From NCBI GenBank assembly GCA_033296885.1, contig MU863961.1, positions 1 through 64,000 on the forward strand: a DNA stretch of 64,000 nucleotides, in the 5' to 3' direction. Below are positions 1 to 11,888 of the stretch, piece by piece (the first letter of the stretch is position 1; every line of letters starts with the position of its first letter). Source of the stretch: Triangularia verruculosa (Eukaryota; Ascomycota; Sordariomycetes; Sordariales; Podosporaceae). The position numbers were made by a program, and so were the translations under genes. The notes under the pieces are model-generated. The model did not search any database. It saw only the letters and a program-made list of their open reading frames with translations, and had not been told where the DNA came from.

Positions 1-2818
1 TCGATTCTTACCTACTTATTACGCCTACGCTCCTTACCAATTTTTTCGCTAGTAGGCTACTACGGAGACACCGAGGCCTACTTAGACCTTCAAAAACGAC
101 AAAAAGAAAAGACGGCCTTATAGGACTCACGTCTTAGGGACTACTCACGCAGGGCCTATAAAGGTAGATGTAATTCAGAAGCGGTTTAAAGGGAAAAACG
201 ATATTAAATATTTCAATTATAGGAAGATAGGCTATTTTAAAAGAAATTATCGGGCACCTAAGTAACTCCGTTAAAAAGAAAGAAAGACGATAATAATCGC
301 TAAAATAATATAGGTAATAGAGATCTCCGGTATAGAGTATTCCGATGAGGATTTTCGGAACTTAGCGGACAATTACATCGATAGCGATTATAAATATAAA
401 CCTTAGGAAGAAGAATTAACGGTCGATTTTAAGGGAGAAGATTATGTAGTAGGATAAGAACTACCGGTTAGGAGAATTACGGGATTAGAAGAGAGTACCG
501 TTCCCGGACCCTCCGAAAAGACCCTACGGTAATTAAAGCAGTTCTTTACTATAAATATAATTCGTACTTTAGACCTATACTTAGAAAGGACCTTAAATTA
601 AGCTAAGGAACGAGTTTAAAGATTTAAGGAAAAGATAAAAGAGCTCCGGAACTAACGAAAAGTAATTAAATAATATTATTATAATTTCGAAAATAAAGTA
701 GTATAAACTATAATCAATTACTAACCGCTTATATAACTCTAGTAGGAAAATAAACGATAAATCGTCCTAGAGATTAAGTTTAGATAATACCGCAGTAGGC
801 TACTATAATTAACTTATAAAAAAAGTAAGCTCGAATTTAGAAAACTAGATTAAAAAAAGTACTAAGAAAATAAGGAGATCGCTAACATAGGGCTCTCATA
901 GATGCCCAGATAAGTACCTCGCTATAAATAGTACGAACTATACGAAGGAAATATAGTATAATTATATCCTAAACACCTAGAGTATAGGAGGATACCTTGG
1001 TTCTAGTATATTATATATAGGTATATAAAGTATTACTAGAGTAAGGCTCTTTAAGGATACTAGCTAGTACGGTAATTAAAAAGAAACGGAGATCCTAAAC
1101 CCGTTATAAAAATTATAGCTAGATAGGAATGATAATAAGAAAAGTTAGATAATTATTTCCTATAAAAATAGGGAGACTTAGTTAAATTAGAGAAAGAACT
1201 CTAGGTTATATAGTTTATACCTAGGTATGTGAGATATTGCCTTAAATAGATAACTGGTTAAGGAAAAGACACCGTTAATAAGGAAGAATATAAGTTAGCG
1301 TAGTATAAAAGTCTAAATTACGTGTTTTACTTATAAATAAAGGCTAAGAGATACTACGACATTTAGGCCGAAGCCGAAGCTAGGGTTACGGTAAAGGGGC
1401 GGCGAATATATAATTAAAGGAGGATTCGATAAAGTATAAAAAACGAAAAATAGGAGGAAGCTTAACGATAATAGTTAACCGATTTCGAGCTACTAGATAA
1501 TTTAATAAAGGAGGATATTTTAAAAGTATAATAATAATCGGGAAAAGGGTTACGGCTTTTTACGGAGGCTATAAACCTCTAAAGGACTATGAATAAAGTA
1601 TTAACGAAGTTGCTACTATATAAAAGAGGGGTATAAAAAATAAGAGGTTATAAATAGTAATATATTAGAAGGGTTTTTAGATGCAGGTACTTGTAGATAG
1701 TAAAGTAAAAGTAAACTTAATTTTACCAAGATTTATATAATAAACTTGAATTCTATAGAGGAAAAAGGAGGAAGAGGTTATTATAAAAAGATCCTTCTCT
1801 ATATAGTTAATAACTAAAGAGACGTTACTATTAGATATTATAGTATTAGGGAAAATAACGGTAGTGATTTTTAATATTATAGATATAGGGCTAGAAAAGG
1901 ATATGATTCTAGGGTAACTGTAATACGAGGACTATAACCTAAATATCGATTGGAAGGACGGTAGTTACCTATGACCGAGGGTATATCGGGAGTATTCGAC
2001 TAACGATAGGAGATTAGGAGTATAGCGGGAGCAAAGTGCAGGATAAGTACCCTCTGCGGTATTATTGTAAGAGATACGAGAAGTATTAGTATACTTAATC
2101 GATAAAGGCGGTAAAATCGAAGAAGTAAAGTTAATAAAAATAGTTATGTTAGTGGAAATTACGGTAATAATAAAAGATAAATATATTTATTATAATAATA
2201 TAAAGAAAGGCGATAAGAAGGAAGTACCAGTAGAATACTAGGGGTATCCGGTATTTACGGTAAAATATTTTTAAGATTTATTAAAGAAGGGACTATAGGA
2301 TTATAAGATTAAGCTTAAAAAAGAAGTAAAGTTTAAGCTCTTTTAAATTTACTATATTAACGATAAATAAAGTAAAGAATTACGGAAATATTTAGATGAA
2401 AATATTAAAAGAGGATATATTAAAGTATCTATATTACCGGCTAAATATCCTATTTTCTTTATACCGAAGAAGGATAAGAGTCTATAATTATATATAGATT
2501 ATCGATAGTTAAATTAGGAGACGGTAAAAAGTAATTATCTACTACTATTAATTTTTCAGTTAAAAAGTTAACTATTAGGGGTATAATAGTTTATTAGACT
2601 TAATATATTAGTTAGGTATATGTATATACAAATTAAAGAGGGAGATAAGTGGAAGATAGCTTTTTATACGCTTTATAGGTATTTTAAATACCTCATTATA
2701 CTATTTAGGCTTATAAATATACCTACGACTTTCTAGGCCTTCGTTAATTATACGATTCGCTAATATTTCGATAAAATAGTAATTTATTACTTTAATAATG
2801 TCTTTATTTACTTATATA
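1..2818 (+). mobile_element. RIP-degraded Gypsy (Ty3) retrotransposon, plus-strand copy
   Basis: AT-rich DNA with TAG/TAA stops in every frame, yet a Gypsy polyprotein can be traced on the + strand. A gag zinc knuckle lies at about 209-256, where cysteine and histidine codons have become tyrosine (reads YFNYRKIGYFKRN for an expected CxxCxxxxHxxxC). Reverse transcriptase begins around 2460 (KDKSL..LYIDYR..LN). The catalytic YxDD box at 2788-2799 reads YFNN, meaning both Asp codons went GAT to AAT. These are G-to-A and C-to-T changes at CpA/TpG contexts, the RIP signature. The copy enters the window inside gag and stops within the RT palm at about 2818. Positions 1-2345 are the inverted counterpart of 3427 to about 5720. 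No functional product is possible. Confidence 0.88.
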
Positions 2819-3405
2819 CTGTTAAAATACAGCTTTTGTTTGTGGATTTTACAGTATATCTGAGCCCTGTAAAATACAGGGCCTCAGAGGCAATACAATG
2901 GCTTGGATCAGCAGTGCTTAGGCACCACGGTTGCCGGAACGGAACTCGGCCCCCTAAAGCAATCCGAAGTCCCGGAAAGCTGAACGCTAAGGCCAGTGCC
3001 CTGCAGCGGTCAAACGGTAGCGCAACGTGGCCTGTAATGTGGCCTCTAACCCTGTTTTGGTTAGCGTATTTAGCGGGCGTTCAGGCCCAGGAACGGGCGT
3101 TTGGGCCCGGGAATGGAGTCACCCTCGGGGAGCGAGTAGAAGACCGACGGCCTATAAGACCTCTGCCTCACACCCTATTCACTGTGATATTTCTTAGTCT
3201 ATAAGGTTCAATCAATATACTAGTTCACCACACTTATCAGTGCCTCACAAGCCTATATTACAGTAATTCTCTTCTATATATTACAGGGCGCCGCCCCTGT
3301 AATCCACCTTCCTTCAGTACCCCGGCAACTATCGAATACTGCAGTCAAAGTCTTCTTCGCTCTCAGTGTACTGCGCCGATAGCTATTTGAGCCTATATTT
3401 ACAGG
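2819..3405. mobile_element. Non-RIPed GC-normal island between the inverted Gypsy arms: candidate MITE (or solo LTR)
   Basis: About 587 bp of balanced base composition sits abruptly inside AT-rich RIPed DNA. The ends resemble imperfect terminal inverted repeats (left CTGTTAAAATACAGC, right complement CCTGTAAATATAGGC) and both are flanked by a TA dinucleotide (2817-2818 and 3406-3407), as for a Tc1/mariner-type MITE. Internal palindromes built on CCCTGTAAAATACAGGG (near 2868) and TTACAGGGCGCCGCCCCTGTAA (near 3281-3303) add to this. The alternative is a solo LTR: the right edge is followed by GGTATCAATAGCACC, which resembles a tRNA primer-binding site, and a TATA-like CCTATAAGA lies near 3151. 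An open frame (2836-3204) has no recognisable domain and I do not call it a gene. Confidence 0.45.
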
Positions 3406-3420
3406 TATCAATAGCACCTA

Positions 3421-6400
3421 TTTCAACAAAACTTAAACTTTACTCCTTCTTTAAATTTAATTTTATAATTCTATAGTCCCCTTTCTAGTAAACTTTAAAA
3501 GTATTTTATTATAAATACCGGATACCTCCGGTATTCTACCGGTACTTCCTTTTTATCGCCCTTCTTTATATTATTATAATAAATATATTTATCTTTCATT
3601 ATTACCGTAATTTCTACTAACGTAATTATTCCTATTAACCTTACTTCTTCGATTTTACCGCCTTTATCGATTAAGTATACTAATACTTCTCGTATCTCTT
3701 ACGGTGGTACCGTGGAGGGTGCTTGTCCCGTATTCTGCTCCCGCTGTACTCCTAATCTCCTATCGTTAATCGAATACTTCCGATATACCTTCGGTTGTAG
3801 GTAACTACCGTCTTTTTAATCGATATTTAAATTATAATCTTTATATTACGGTTATCTTAAAATTATATTCTTTTCTAGCCCTATATTTACGATATTAAAA
3901 ATTACTACTATTATTTTCCCTAATATTATAATATTTAATAATAACGTTTCTCTAGTTATTAATTATATAGGGAAGGGTCCTTTTATAATAACCTCTTCTT
4001 TTTTTTTCTTTTATAAAACTCGGGCTTATTATATAAATCTTAGTAAAATTAAGTCCGCTTTTACTTTACTATTTACAAATACCTGCGTCTGAAAACCCTT
4101 CTAACGTATTATTACTTGTAACCTTTTATCTTTTATACCCCTCCTTTATATAGTAGCGACCTCGCTAATACTTTATTCGTAGTCCTTTAGAGATTTATAG
4201 CCTCCGCGAAAGGCCGTAACTTTTTTCCCGACTATTATTATGCCTTTAGAGCGTCCTCCTTTATTAAACTATCTAGTAACTCGAAATTAGTTAATTATTA
4301 TTGTTAAGCTTCCTCTTATTTTTCATCTTTTATACCTTATCGAATCCTCCTTCGATTATGTATTTGCCACCCCTTTACCGTAACCTTAACTTCAGCTTCG
4401 GCCTAAACGTCGTAGTATCTCTTAGCCTTTATTCGTAAGTGGAACGCGTAATCTAGACTTTTATACTACGCTAACTTATATTCTTCTTTATTAGCGGTAT
4501 CTTTTCCCTAATTAATTATCCACTTAAGGTAGTATCTTATATACTTAGGTATAAACCGTATAACTTAAAGTTCCTTCTTTAATTTAACTAGGTCTTCCTA
4601 TCTCTATAAGAAATAGTCGTTTAACTTTTCTTATTATCATTCTTATTTAACTATAGTTTTTGTAACGGGTTTAGGATCTCCGTTTCCTCCTAATTACTAT
4701 ACTAGCTAGTGTCTTTAGAGAGCCTTACTCTAGTAATACTCTACGTACCTATATATAATATACTGGAACTAAGGTATCCTCCTATGCTCTGGGTATTTAG
4801 GATATAATTATACTGTATCTCCCTTGTATAGTTCGTATTATTTATAGCGAGGTACTTATCCGGGTATTTATAAAAGCCTTATACTAACGATCTCCTTATT
4901 TTCCTAATATTTTTCCTAATTTAATTCTCTAAACTCGAACTTACTTTCTCTATAAGCTAACTATAATAGCCTACTATAGTATTATCTAAATTTAATCTTT
5001 AGGATAATTTATTATTTATTTTCCTATTAGAATTATATAAGTAGTTAACGATTAATTATAGTTTATACTACCTTATTTTCAAGGTTATAATAATATTATT
5101 TAATTACTTCCCGTTAATTCCAGAACTCTTTTATCTTCTCTTTAAATCCTTAAACTTATTCTTTAGTTTAATTTAAGGTCCTTCCCGAATATAGGTCTAA
5201 AGTATAAATTATATTTATAGTAAAGAACTACTTTAATTACCGTAAGGTTTCTTCGGAGGGTCCGGGAGTAGTACTCTCTTCTAATCTCGTAGCTCCCCTA
5301 ACTGGTAATTTTTATTCTACTATATAGTCTTTTCCCTTAAAATCAACCGTTAATTCTCTTTCCCGAAGCTTATATTTATAATTGCTATTGGTATAATTAT
5401 CCGCTAAGTCCCGAAAATCCTTATCGGAATACTTTATACTAGAGATCTTTACTACCCGTATTATTTTAACGACTATTACCGTCTCTTTTTCCTTTTAACG
5501 AAACTATTTAGATATCTAATAATCTCTTTTAAAATAACCTATTTTCCTATAATTAAAGTACTTAATATCGTTTTTCCCCTTAAACCACTTTTAAACTATA
5601 TCCACTTTTATAGGCCCTACGTAAGTAGTCCTTAAGATGTAAGTCCCGTAAGGCCGTCTTTTCTTCTTATTGTTAAGACGGTAGGGTTCTTATACGTATA
5701 TACCCTTGTACTTCTTATAGCGCTAATATTATCGGTCGTCGATATAAATTACCATTGCGATATATTCGTCGATACTCTCTAATCGCTCCTATCGGTATAC
5801 TTCGTTTTTAACTTCTTTCTTAAACCCGTTATAAAATAACTATATTAACCCTTCGTCGTTAATTTCGCTATATAATATATCTATTCTAAATACTATAGTA
5901 TAGTCAGTAATAGACTTAATCTACTTAAAGTTAGCTAGTCGCTCCTAGGTACGCCTACTTTTATCGTACTCTCCGAATACCTCTTTAATCTTCTCCTTAA
6001 AACCCTTATATAACTTAAAACACTTCTTAATAATATCCTCTCTCTTATCGTATTAATTATTAAAATAATCTCCTAGGATTAGTTCGAATTAGGTAAATAC
6101 TTTATCCTTAAGCCTAGACGTAGCGTATATAACCTTAGACGGTTCGTCCGGAAAATAAGAAAAGTAATACCGAAAATATACTTTAAGTTAGATTAAAAAT
6201 TCTCCTAGCTCCCCTTTAGTTCCTCCGTAACGATCGGAAGCTTCGAGCCTAGCGTAATCTCCTTCCTTACGTAAAGTACTAATCTCGTAGTAAAGTATAG
6301 TATTCTTTTACGTAAGAGCGTTATAAGAGAAGCGCAATTTATCTTCGAGCTCCTGGATATAAGTAAGAAGTTAGTCGATAGTGGGTTAGGTAGGGATTCC

Positions 6401-6886
6401 CTCCTAGGTATTAGTGTTTTCGGCTATAGCGTTTAACTTAATACCTTTAACTTATCCGATAATAGAGTTAAAGTAAGTATATAACGTATAACGAACCTTT
6501 ATATAGAACCTTTAAAAGGGATACTCGGTTAAAGGCTACTTTTAACAATTAGTTCGGTGTAGTTAAATAGTATACAACAAGATATCTTAATGTAAATACA
6601 AAATACCGTAAATACAAACTGTAATTACATACTACGGAACTATCTACAAGCTATCTAATTCCTCCGTATATATAGACCCAATGCTAAGACCTAGATTATT
6701 CTATTGCTCCTCGGATTATAACTGATTCTTAAGGATCATAAGTGATTCCCAGGAATCACTCATGATTCCTTCATGTCCCCGATGATCCACCTCTTATTGG
6801 TCTATCCTCCTTTCCTCTGATTGGCTACCATGCCTCCTCTTTCCTATTGGTTGTTCCTTTCGGGTGTCCACATCATATTCGTGACA
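3421..6886 (-). mobile_element. RIP-degraded Gypsy retrotransposon, minus-strand copy with its 5' LTR
   Basis: Read on the minus strand this gives, in order: an LTR (about 6886 down to 6545); a gag region (about 6400-5700) with a recognisable retrotransposon-gag stretch (FYNGFKKEVKNEV); a RIPed zinc knuckle (YFNYRKIGYFKRD, about 5545); and the protease region, ending near 3427. The segment 3427 to about 5720 matches the reverse complement of 1-2345 at high identity, with differences mainly C/T or G/A. Reverse transcriptase and integrase are missing because homology stops at the island junction. Stops are abundant, so the copy is dead. Confidence 0.85.
6545..6886 (-). repeat. 5' LTR of the minus-strand Gypsy copy
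   Basis: On the minus strand this starts TGTCACGAATATG and runs through GC-normal sequence with a CCAAT-like segment and a TATATATA stretch (about 6670), then meets gag-proximal AT-rich sequence. TG at the start fits an LTR boundary. The inner end is uncertain because a terminal CA would be a RIP target. It is far less mutated than the coding part of the same element. A polypurine stretch (AAAAAGGGGGGAGATAA, about 6957-6973) on the + strand just outside looks like the 3' end of a further, unresolved element. Confidence 0.5.
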
Positions 6887-7262
6887 TATAGTAACCTAAT
6901 AAATCTAAAAACTTTCGAATAAAAACTTAAAGGTATTTAAAACTTATAAATAAATATAAAAAGGGGGGAGATAATATTATATAATAAAAAGTTAATAAAC
7001 TATATTTTAATTTAATAATTATTAATTTATACGTTATAAATTAATTATTAAAAATAAAGTAATTAATTAAAGGTATAGAGGGTATTAAAGGAATCCTATT
7101 AGCTTACTAGTATATTAAAGGACTTAATAGTAGTTTAAAGTAAGGAGGGTATGGACTACTTAACGGAAAATAAATATATATTTAAGATTACTATACTATT
7201 TTAAGTCTTCTTCTTTTTTTCTTTATTATAAACTTCGAAGCTATTAAAGATTATTACTACAA
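6887..7262. other. AT-rich RIPed remnant between the LTR and the laccase fragment
   Basis: Very AT-rich and free of open frames. It holds a polypurine tract (about 6957-6973) followed by TATTATATAATAAAAAG, which could be a RIPed LTR start (TGTTATATAAC...) of another element. No gene is visible. Confidence 0.5.
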
Positions 7263-7269
7263 TTAAACC

Positions 7270-7750
7270 ACTATTCCAAGCCCTATATTACAGCCCTTAT
7301 CACAGCTCCATCGGCATAATTGGTGTTCAAGTGGCGGACGCCGTGGAAGTGAATGCTGGTCCCGTTCTCCTGGAGGTTGTTGCACACCTCCACTGAATAT
7401 TATCACCCCAATCTGCCTCAATGGTAGGACCAGGATATTGTCCATTCACAATCATCATTTGCTTAGACACGCCATCGGGAGCCAGGGTTGCCAGTCCAAC
7501 GTCGAACGAGTACTACTTTGGTTAGCAAGATGAATTGAGAGAGTGCGAATCAGCAAGAACCCACAGAACGAGTCACACCTATGTCAGGCCAGGTATAGCT
7601 GACATCATCGTCGATGTTGAAGCCCCCCCAGCAATTTCTCGCGGTAGGGCCATTCGCGCAGTTTTGTCTCTTGGAGTGCTCGACAGGGACAGCGGAGGTG
7701 AATGAGATGGCCCAGGTAAGGAGGGCAGAGGTGATCAAATGTAAACTCAT
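7270..7750 (-). pseudogene. Laccase (multicopper oxidase) 5' fragment, truncated by the transposon block
   Basis: Starting at an ATG at 7750 the product opens with a signal peptide (MSLHLITSALLTWAISFTSA), then NCANGPTARNCWGGFNIDDD and YTWPDIGV, the N-terminus of ascomycete laccases. A 52-nt GT-AG intron (7513-7564, branch GCTAAC) joins to YSFDVGLATLAPDGVSKQ and NGQYPGPTIEADWGD. After this the frame shifts, then continues LQENGTSIHFHGVRHLNTNYADGA. The HFHG copper-ligand motif of cupredoxin domain 1 is present. Similarity stops abruptly at about 7270, where AT-rich transposon DNA begins. Domains 2 and 3 and the remaining copper ligands are missing, so the gene is dead. Intact laccases of this family (about 570-620 residues) oxidise phenols outside the cell. 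Confidence 0.85.
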
Positions 7751-9580
7751 CTTGTGTGCTGGGCGAGTTCGCGACTGATATTGCAGAGAAGCATCTAAAC
7801 GAATCAACTAGTTTGGCCTGCCATCATCGGCATTTTATTTCCCACTTCGCCCTCACATGCCGACGGGCTGTCAACATTCGGACTCTACCTTATGATGTCG
7901 TCGTGCAGCTAGGAACCAATGTTTTGGGCGATAAGAGATGAAGGGAAGAATTTTCAAAGGCACGGCTTCTGCGCAACTGTACAGCATTTGGTCGTATCCC
8001 AACGGCCTCAAGGGACGCTGCCATCACCTGCTCGGTCTTGGCTTCGGTCGAAGTGAACAACTGTTCGTCTTGTGAAACAACATATGAAGAGGGAAGCCGT
8101 TTCTGATTGCAACTTTGGATGGTAGCCTTCACGATGCTTTTTACAGCACGACTGAGCTGACAGTCGTGGTGTTTGCTTCCTCGTGGCAGTGATCTACAAG
8201 AACGATAGGAAATATAGAGCTTCATTGGTCGGACGCATTCGCCGAGACGGGCTGTCAAATACGCACACACGGCCATCAAAACCGGTTTCTAGTGCCGCTC
8301 CGACCAAACATGTTCCCTCCATCTCGCTCGTCAGGCCCGAATATCAAAGAGTGGTGTGGAAAGAAAGGCATGGTAGCACGTGGCATCGCAGCAAGAATGA
8401 GCGAAAGCCTCTACTTAGGTACAGACCCGCAGGCGGTAGAAACTTCAGTCGTGCGATTATCGGCTAAGAATCTCAGGGACCGAACAGTAAATCGAACACG
8501 AGAGACGCCACCAATGCTACACTCGCTATTATCGGTGTGTCAGTGAACAAGGAACACTCGACTTATACCTACCGTAAACTACAATCATCTACATGTTTCC
8601 ACGTTCTTATACAATCGATTACGGCCCATGTTGGAAAGATGTGGTAGCGCCTACAAGACGGTCTCTACATCCTATTTTCTTTTCTGTTGTGCACATAGAC
8701 AGGTACCGAAGCGGCTGGACTTGTAATTCGGGGTTAGGGTTAACCCCTGAACCCCTATTCCTTCCCCTTTCTCAGGGAACCCCCACACTACGACCACGCC
8801 GCCCCTCCGCGACCTCACAGAACCCAGAAATACTGATGCAAGATTTAGAAGAAAGCCATCCTTCTGGGAAAACACCCTTATCATTTTTGGTCGCAGTCCC
8901 CCCAACATTCCGTCATCTGCCTTTGCGACCTTCACAGGCCGCTGCGCCCCTGATTGGCCAGTTCGCCATCACTCTTAAAAGCACGCCATACCCCTGTCGG
9001 TCATTTCGCCTGGATGACTGTCTCATCCCCGCCTTTGGTGAAACCAGTCGCGACAACAGTTCTTCAATCTTGTGTGATGGAAGAATATTGAAGCCTCTGG
9101 GCCGTCTGTTGTTGGGGCTGCCAGTTCGGCTTATATCCAATCATATATTGGTACTCGAGTGTGCTTCAGACCTTTAAGAGGATTCAACGTTTTGACTAGG
9201 TACCTTTGACGTGCACACATACACCTCCTACACACGTGCCATAACGCCAGTTTACAGATACACCCCCACGGCCGTGTCGGTCCCGCGCCGCTTGTCTCAA
9301 AGATCACGCCTTTCGATGGGTCTGTCAGCTTCGGGCACCGGCATAACACCAGTCGATGATGCAGATGACTGGGCAGGAGACTGGGACCAAGCTGGCAGAA
9401 AGCGTGGTGGTGTCAGTGAGGAGGCGGGTGGTGCTATAAGGTGTGTTTGTATTTTTGTATCTTCCCTACCCCTCCCTTGTCGAGGTTTGTTAGTTAGTCT
9501 TTCCTTTTCTTCTGCCAGTCTGGTCTCTCATTCTTGATCATCCCACCGGATGACTGGATGGTGGATCTCAGACATACAAA
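7751..9580. other. Intergenic, no supported gene
   Basis: Overlapping open frames on both strands (for example 7890-8279 minus and 8593-9177 plus) show no domain, signal peptide or convincing intron structure, so I call no gene. A telomere-like palindromic motif GGGGTTAGGGTTAACCCC lies at 8730-8748. The last few hundred bases would contain the promoter and leader of the transporter at 9581. Confidence 0.5.
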
Positions 9581-11695
9581 ATGCCTTTCAAACGACACTC
9601 GCTCTATGCCACGTTTGGCACTTCTTCCAGCGGCACTTCAAATGATCCTGAGTCTCGGGTCGAGCTAATACACAACATGGCTGCTCCTAGATTACGTGAC
9701 TGGACAGCTCGGTCCAACACCAATGAAGACGACGACTCAAAGTCACAGTATGGCTCCGAGGTTAGCAAAGAGGACGCAGATATCACCACGGCCCTGATAC
9801 TTACCGAGGGCGGGCCCCTCGGTGGACCAGAGCCAAAACGGGGACGCTTCTGGTTTTCCCCCGCCGCAGACAAGGAAAATGAGACAGATCTTGACGCCAT
9901 TGCCACCCAGCGAAGCGTGTTTGATGATCCCGACCTGGCAGGCCAATATCAACCGCAACCAGAATGGTATGCCGCGTCTCCCTACCTCCGTGTAAGGTAG
10001 CGGCCTCCTGTTTATCTAACAGTGCCTGAACAGGGAAAATATCCACCGCTTCGACCCCTCAGCACGATGGACATGGCGCGAAGAACGAGCACTGGTTCGA
10101 AAAGTCGACTTGAGAATCATGCTCTGGACCTGCCTCATGTTTTGCGCGCTGGAGATGGACAGGGCCAACATTCGGCAGGCTGTGACGGACGACTTGTTAC
10201 CCGAGCTCGGACTGACCACCAACGATTACAATCTTGGAAACTCTCTGTTCGCCCTTTCATTTCTGTGTGCAGAGGTGCCGTCGCAGCTTTTAGCAAAGTA
10301 TCTGGGTTGTGGTGTGTGGATTCCGCTGCAAATGATTCTCTGGTCGCTTGTGGCGTCGTCTCAATTCAGTTTGACAGGACGGTTTGGGTACCTGGTCTCG
10401 AGAGTACTGCTGGGCGTTCTTCAGGGCGGTTTCATACCCACTGTAGTGTTGTACTTATCTTACTTTTACAAGGCAAACGAGCTTACGATACGGATGGGTT
10501 TCTTTTGGACGTCGATGGTGTTTGCTGATATTTTTGCGGCCCTATCGGCGTTTGGCCTATTGCATATGCGCGGAGTCGGTGGCTATTCGGGGTGGAGGTG
10601 GCTTTTCTTGATCGAGGTAAGTCTTTTGAATCCAATGTCAGGATGAGGTCTCAAAAACTAACATGACTTCGGGGCGATCTAGGGAATGCTGACGTTGGTG
10701 TTTGGTATCCTATCGTTTGGCCTTATGCCGGCTGGTCCGACGCAGACAGCAGGTTGGCTTAGGGGTAGAAAAGGGTGGTTCACGACAAGGTATGCGCTTC
10801 CAGTGGCCTGATCTTTTGCTGAGAGTCGCCGCGGGCCGCTAACATCCCTGGAAAGAGAGGAGGTCATCCTCGTTAACCGCATTATTCGTGATGATCCTTC
10901 CAAAGGAGGGATGAGCAACCGTCAACCAGTGTCTCCGCGGCTTCTGCTCAAGAGCCTGCTTGATTTCGATCTGTGGCCCATCTATTTGATTGGGCTCTTC
11001 AATCACATTCCCTATGCCACGCCAACCAGCTATCTGACGCTGTTGCTCAAGGGGATGGGATTCTCCACATTTCAAACCAATCTACTTGTGATTCCGTCCC
11101 AAGTCCTTCACAGTGAGTCCCATATGACTGCGAGTGGCCATTATTCATCGCTGTGCTGACAAAGTTGACAGTCATCAACATGATCATCTTGACTTATGCT
11201 AGCGAGTTGACTGGCGAACTGTCATTGATAGCCATCATACCTCAGTTCTGGGCAATCCCATTCTTGGTTTTCTTACGCTTTGTAGACACCACTACGGTAT
11301 CCAAGTGGACCGTTTGGCTGGTGATGACCTTCTTCCTGGGGAGCCCATATTCCCACCCCATCCAGGTCGGTTGGATATCTCGCAATGCCAACACGGTCCG
11401 AAGCCGCGCGGTTGGGTCGGCTGTGTATAATATGATGGTCCAGGGAGGGGGCATAATCGGGGCCAACATTTATCGCGAAGACGATGCGCCGCATTACACT
11501 CGCGGCAACACGGTGCTGCTTTGGATATTGGGGTTCAACATCCTTCTCTACCTGGCGACCAAGGCATATTATGTCTGGCGGAACCGGAAGAGGGACACGA
11601 TCTGGAACAGCATGCCGGAGAGCGAACGGGAGAAGTACCTTGCAGAGAATCGGGATTCAGGGAACAAGCGGCTAGATTTCAGATTTGCATCTTAG
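9581..11695 (+). CDS. MFS transporter of the anion:cation symporter family (DAL5/allantoate-permease-like)
   Basis: Five exons, 9581-9966, 10034-10616, 10683-10789, 10856-11112 and 11172-11695, splice in phase to 618 aa. All introns are GT-AG and 59-67 nt; intron 3 has a GCTAAC branch site. The donor at 9967 was preferred over 9992 because it rebuilds the conserved PEW-ENIHRFDP junction. An acidic N-terminus of about 130 residues is followed by FDPSARWTWREER and KVDLRIMLW, then DRANIRQA, which mark fungal ACS-family MFS proteins (DAL5, YIL166C/SOA1, pantothenate and biotin carriers). About 12 membrane segments are visible. It should be a plasma-membrane proton symporter for a small organic anion. 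The substrate cannot be told from sequence. Confidence 0.85.
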
Positions 11696-11888
11696 AATTC
11701 GATCATGGAGCGGCAGTGGTGCAGCAGACACTGCCATTCTAGCTTTTCAGTCAGCCAATGATGTGCTGTCGGAGCTTAGTAAGGCGGTGGGGTGCAATTT
11801 GGCCAGCGAGGCGGTGCTGTGGTGGGGGCTGGAGATGGGTGTGCTGGCGTGGCTCTATCACCTCGTCAAACCATAAAACACCCGTTGA

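Noticed and set aside
2836..3204. 122-residue open frame inside the island
   Set aside because: No domain, no promoter logic, and composition fits element non-coding DNA; probably a chance frame.
7890..8279. 129-residue minus-strand frame upstream of the laccase relic
   Set aside because: No recognisable motif or signal peptide; overlapping plus-strand frames of similar length.
9992..10022. Alternative intron (donor 9992, acceptor 10022) in the DAL5-like transporter
   Set aside because: At 31 nt it is too short for a fungal spliceosomal intron and gives a non-conserved junction.
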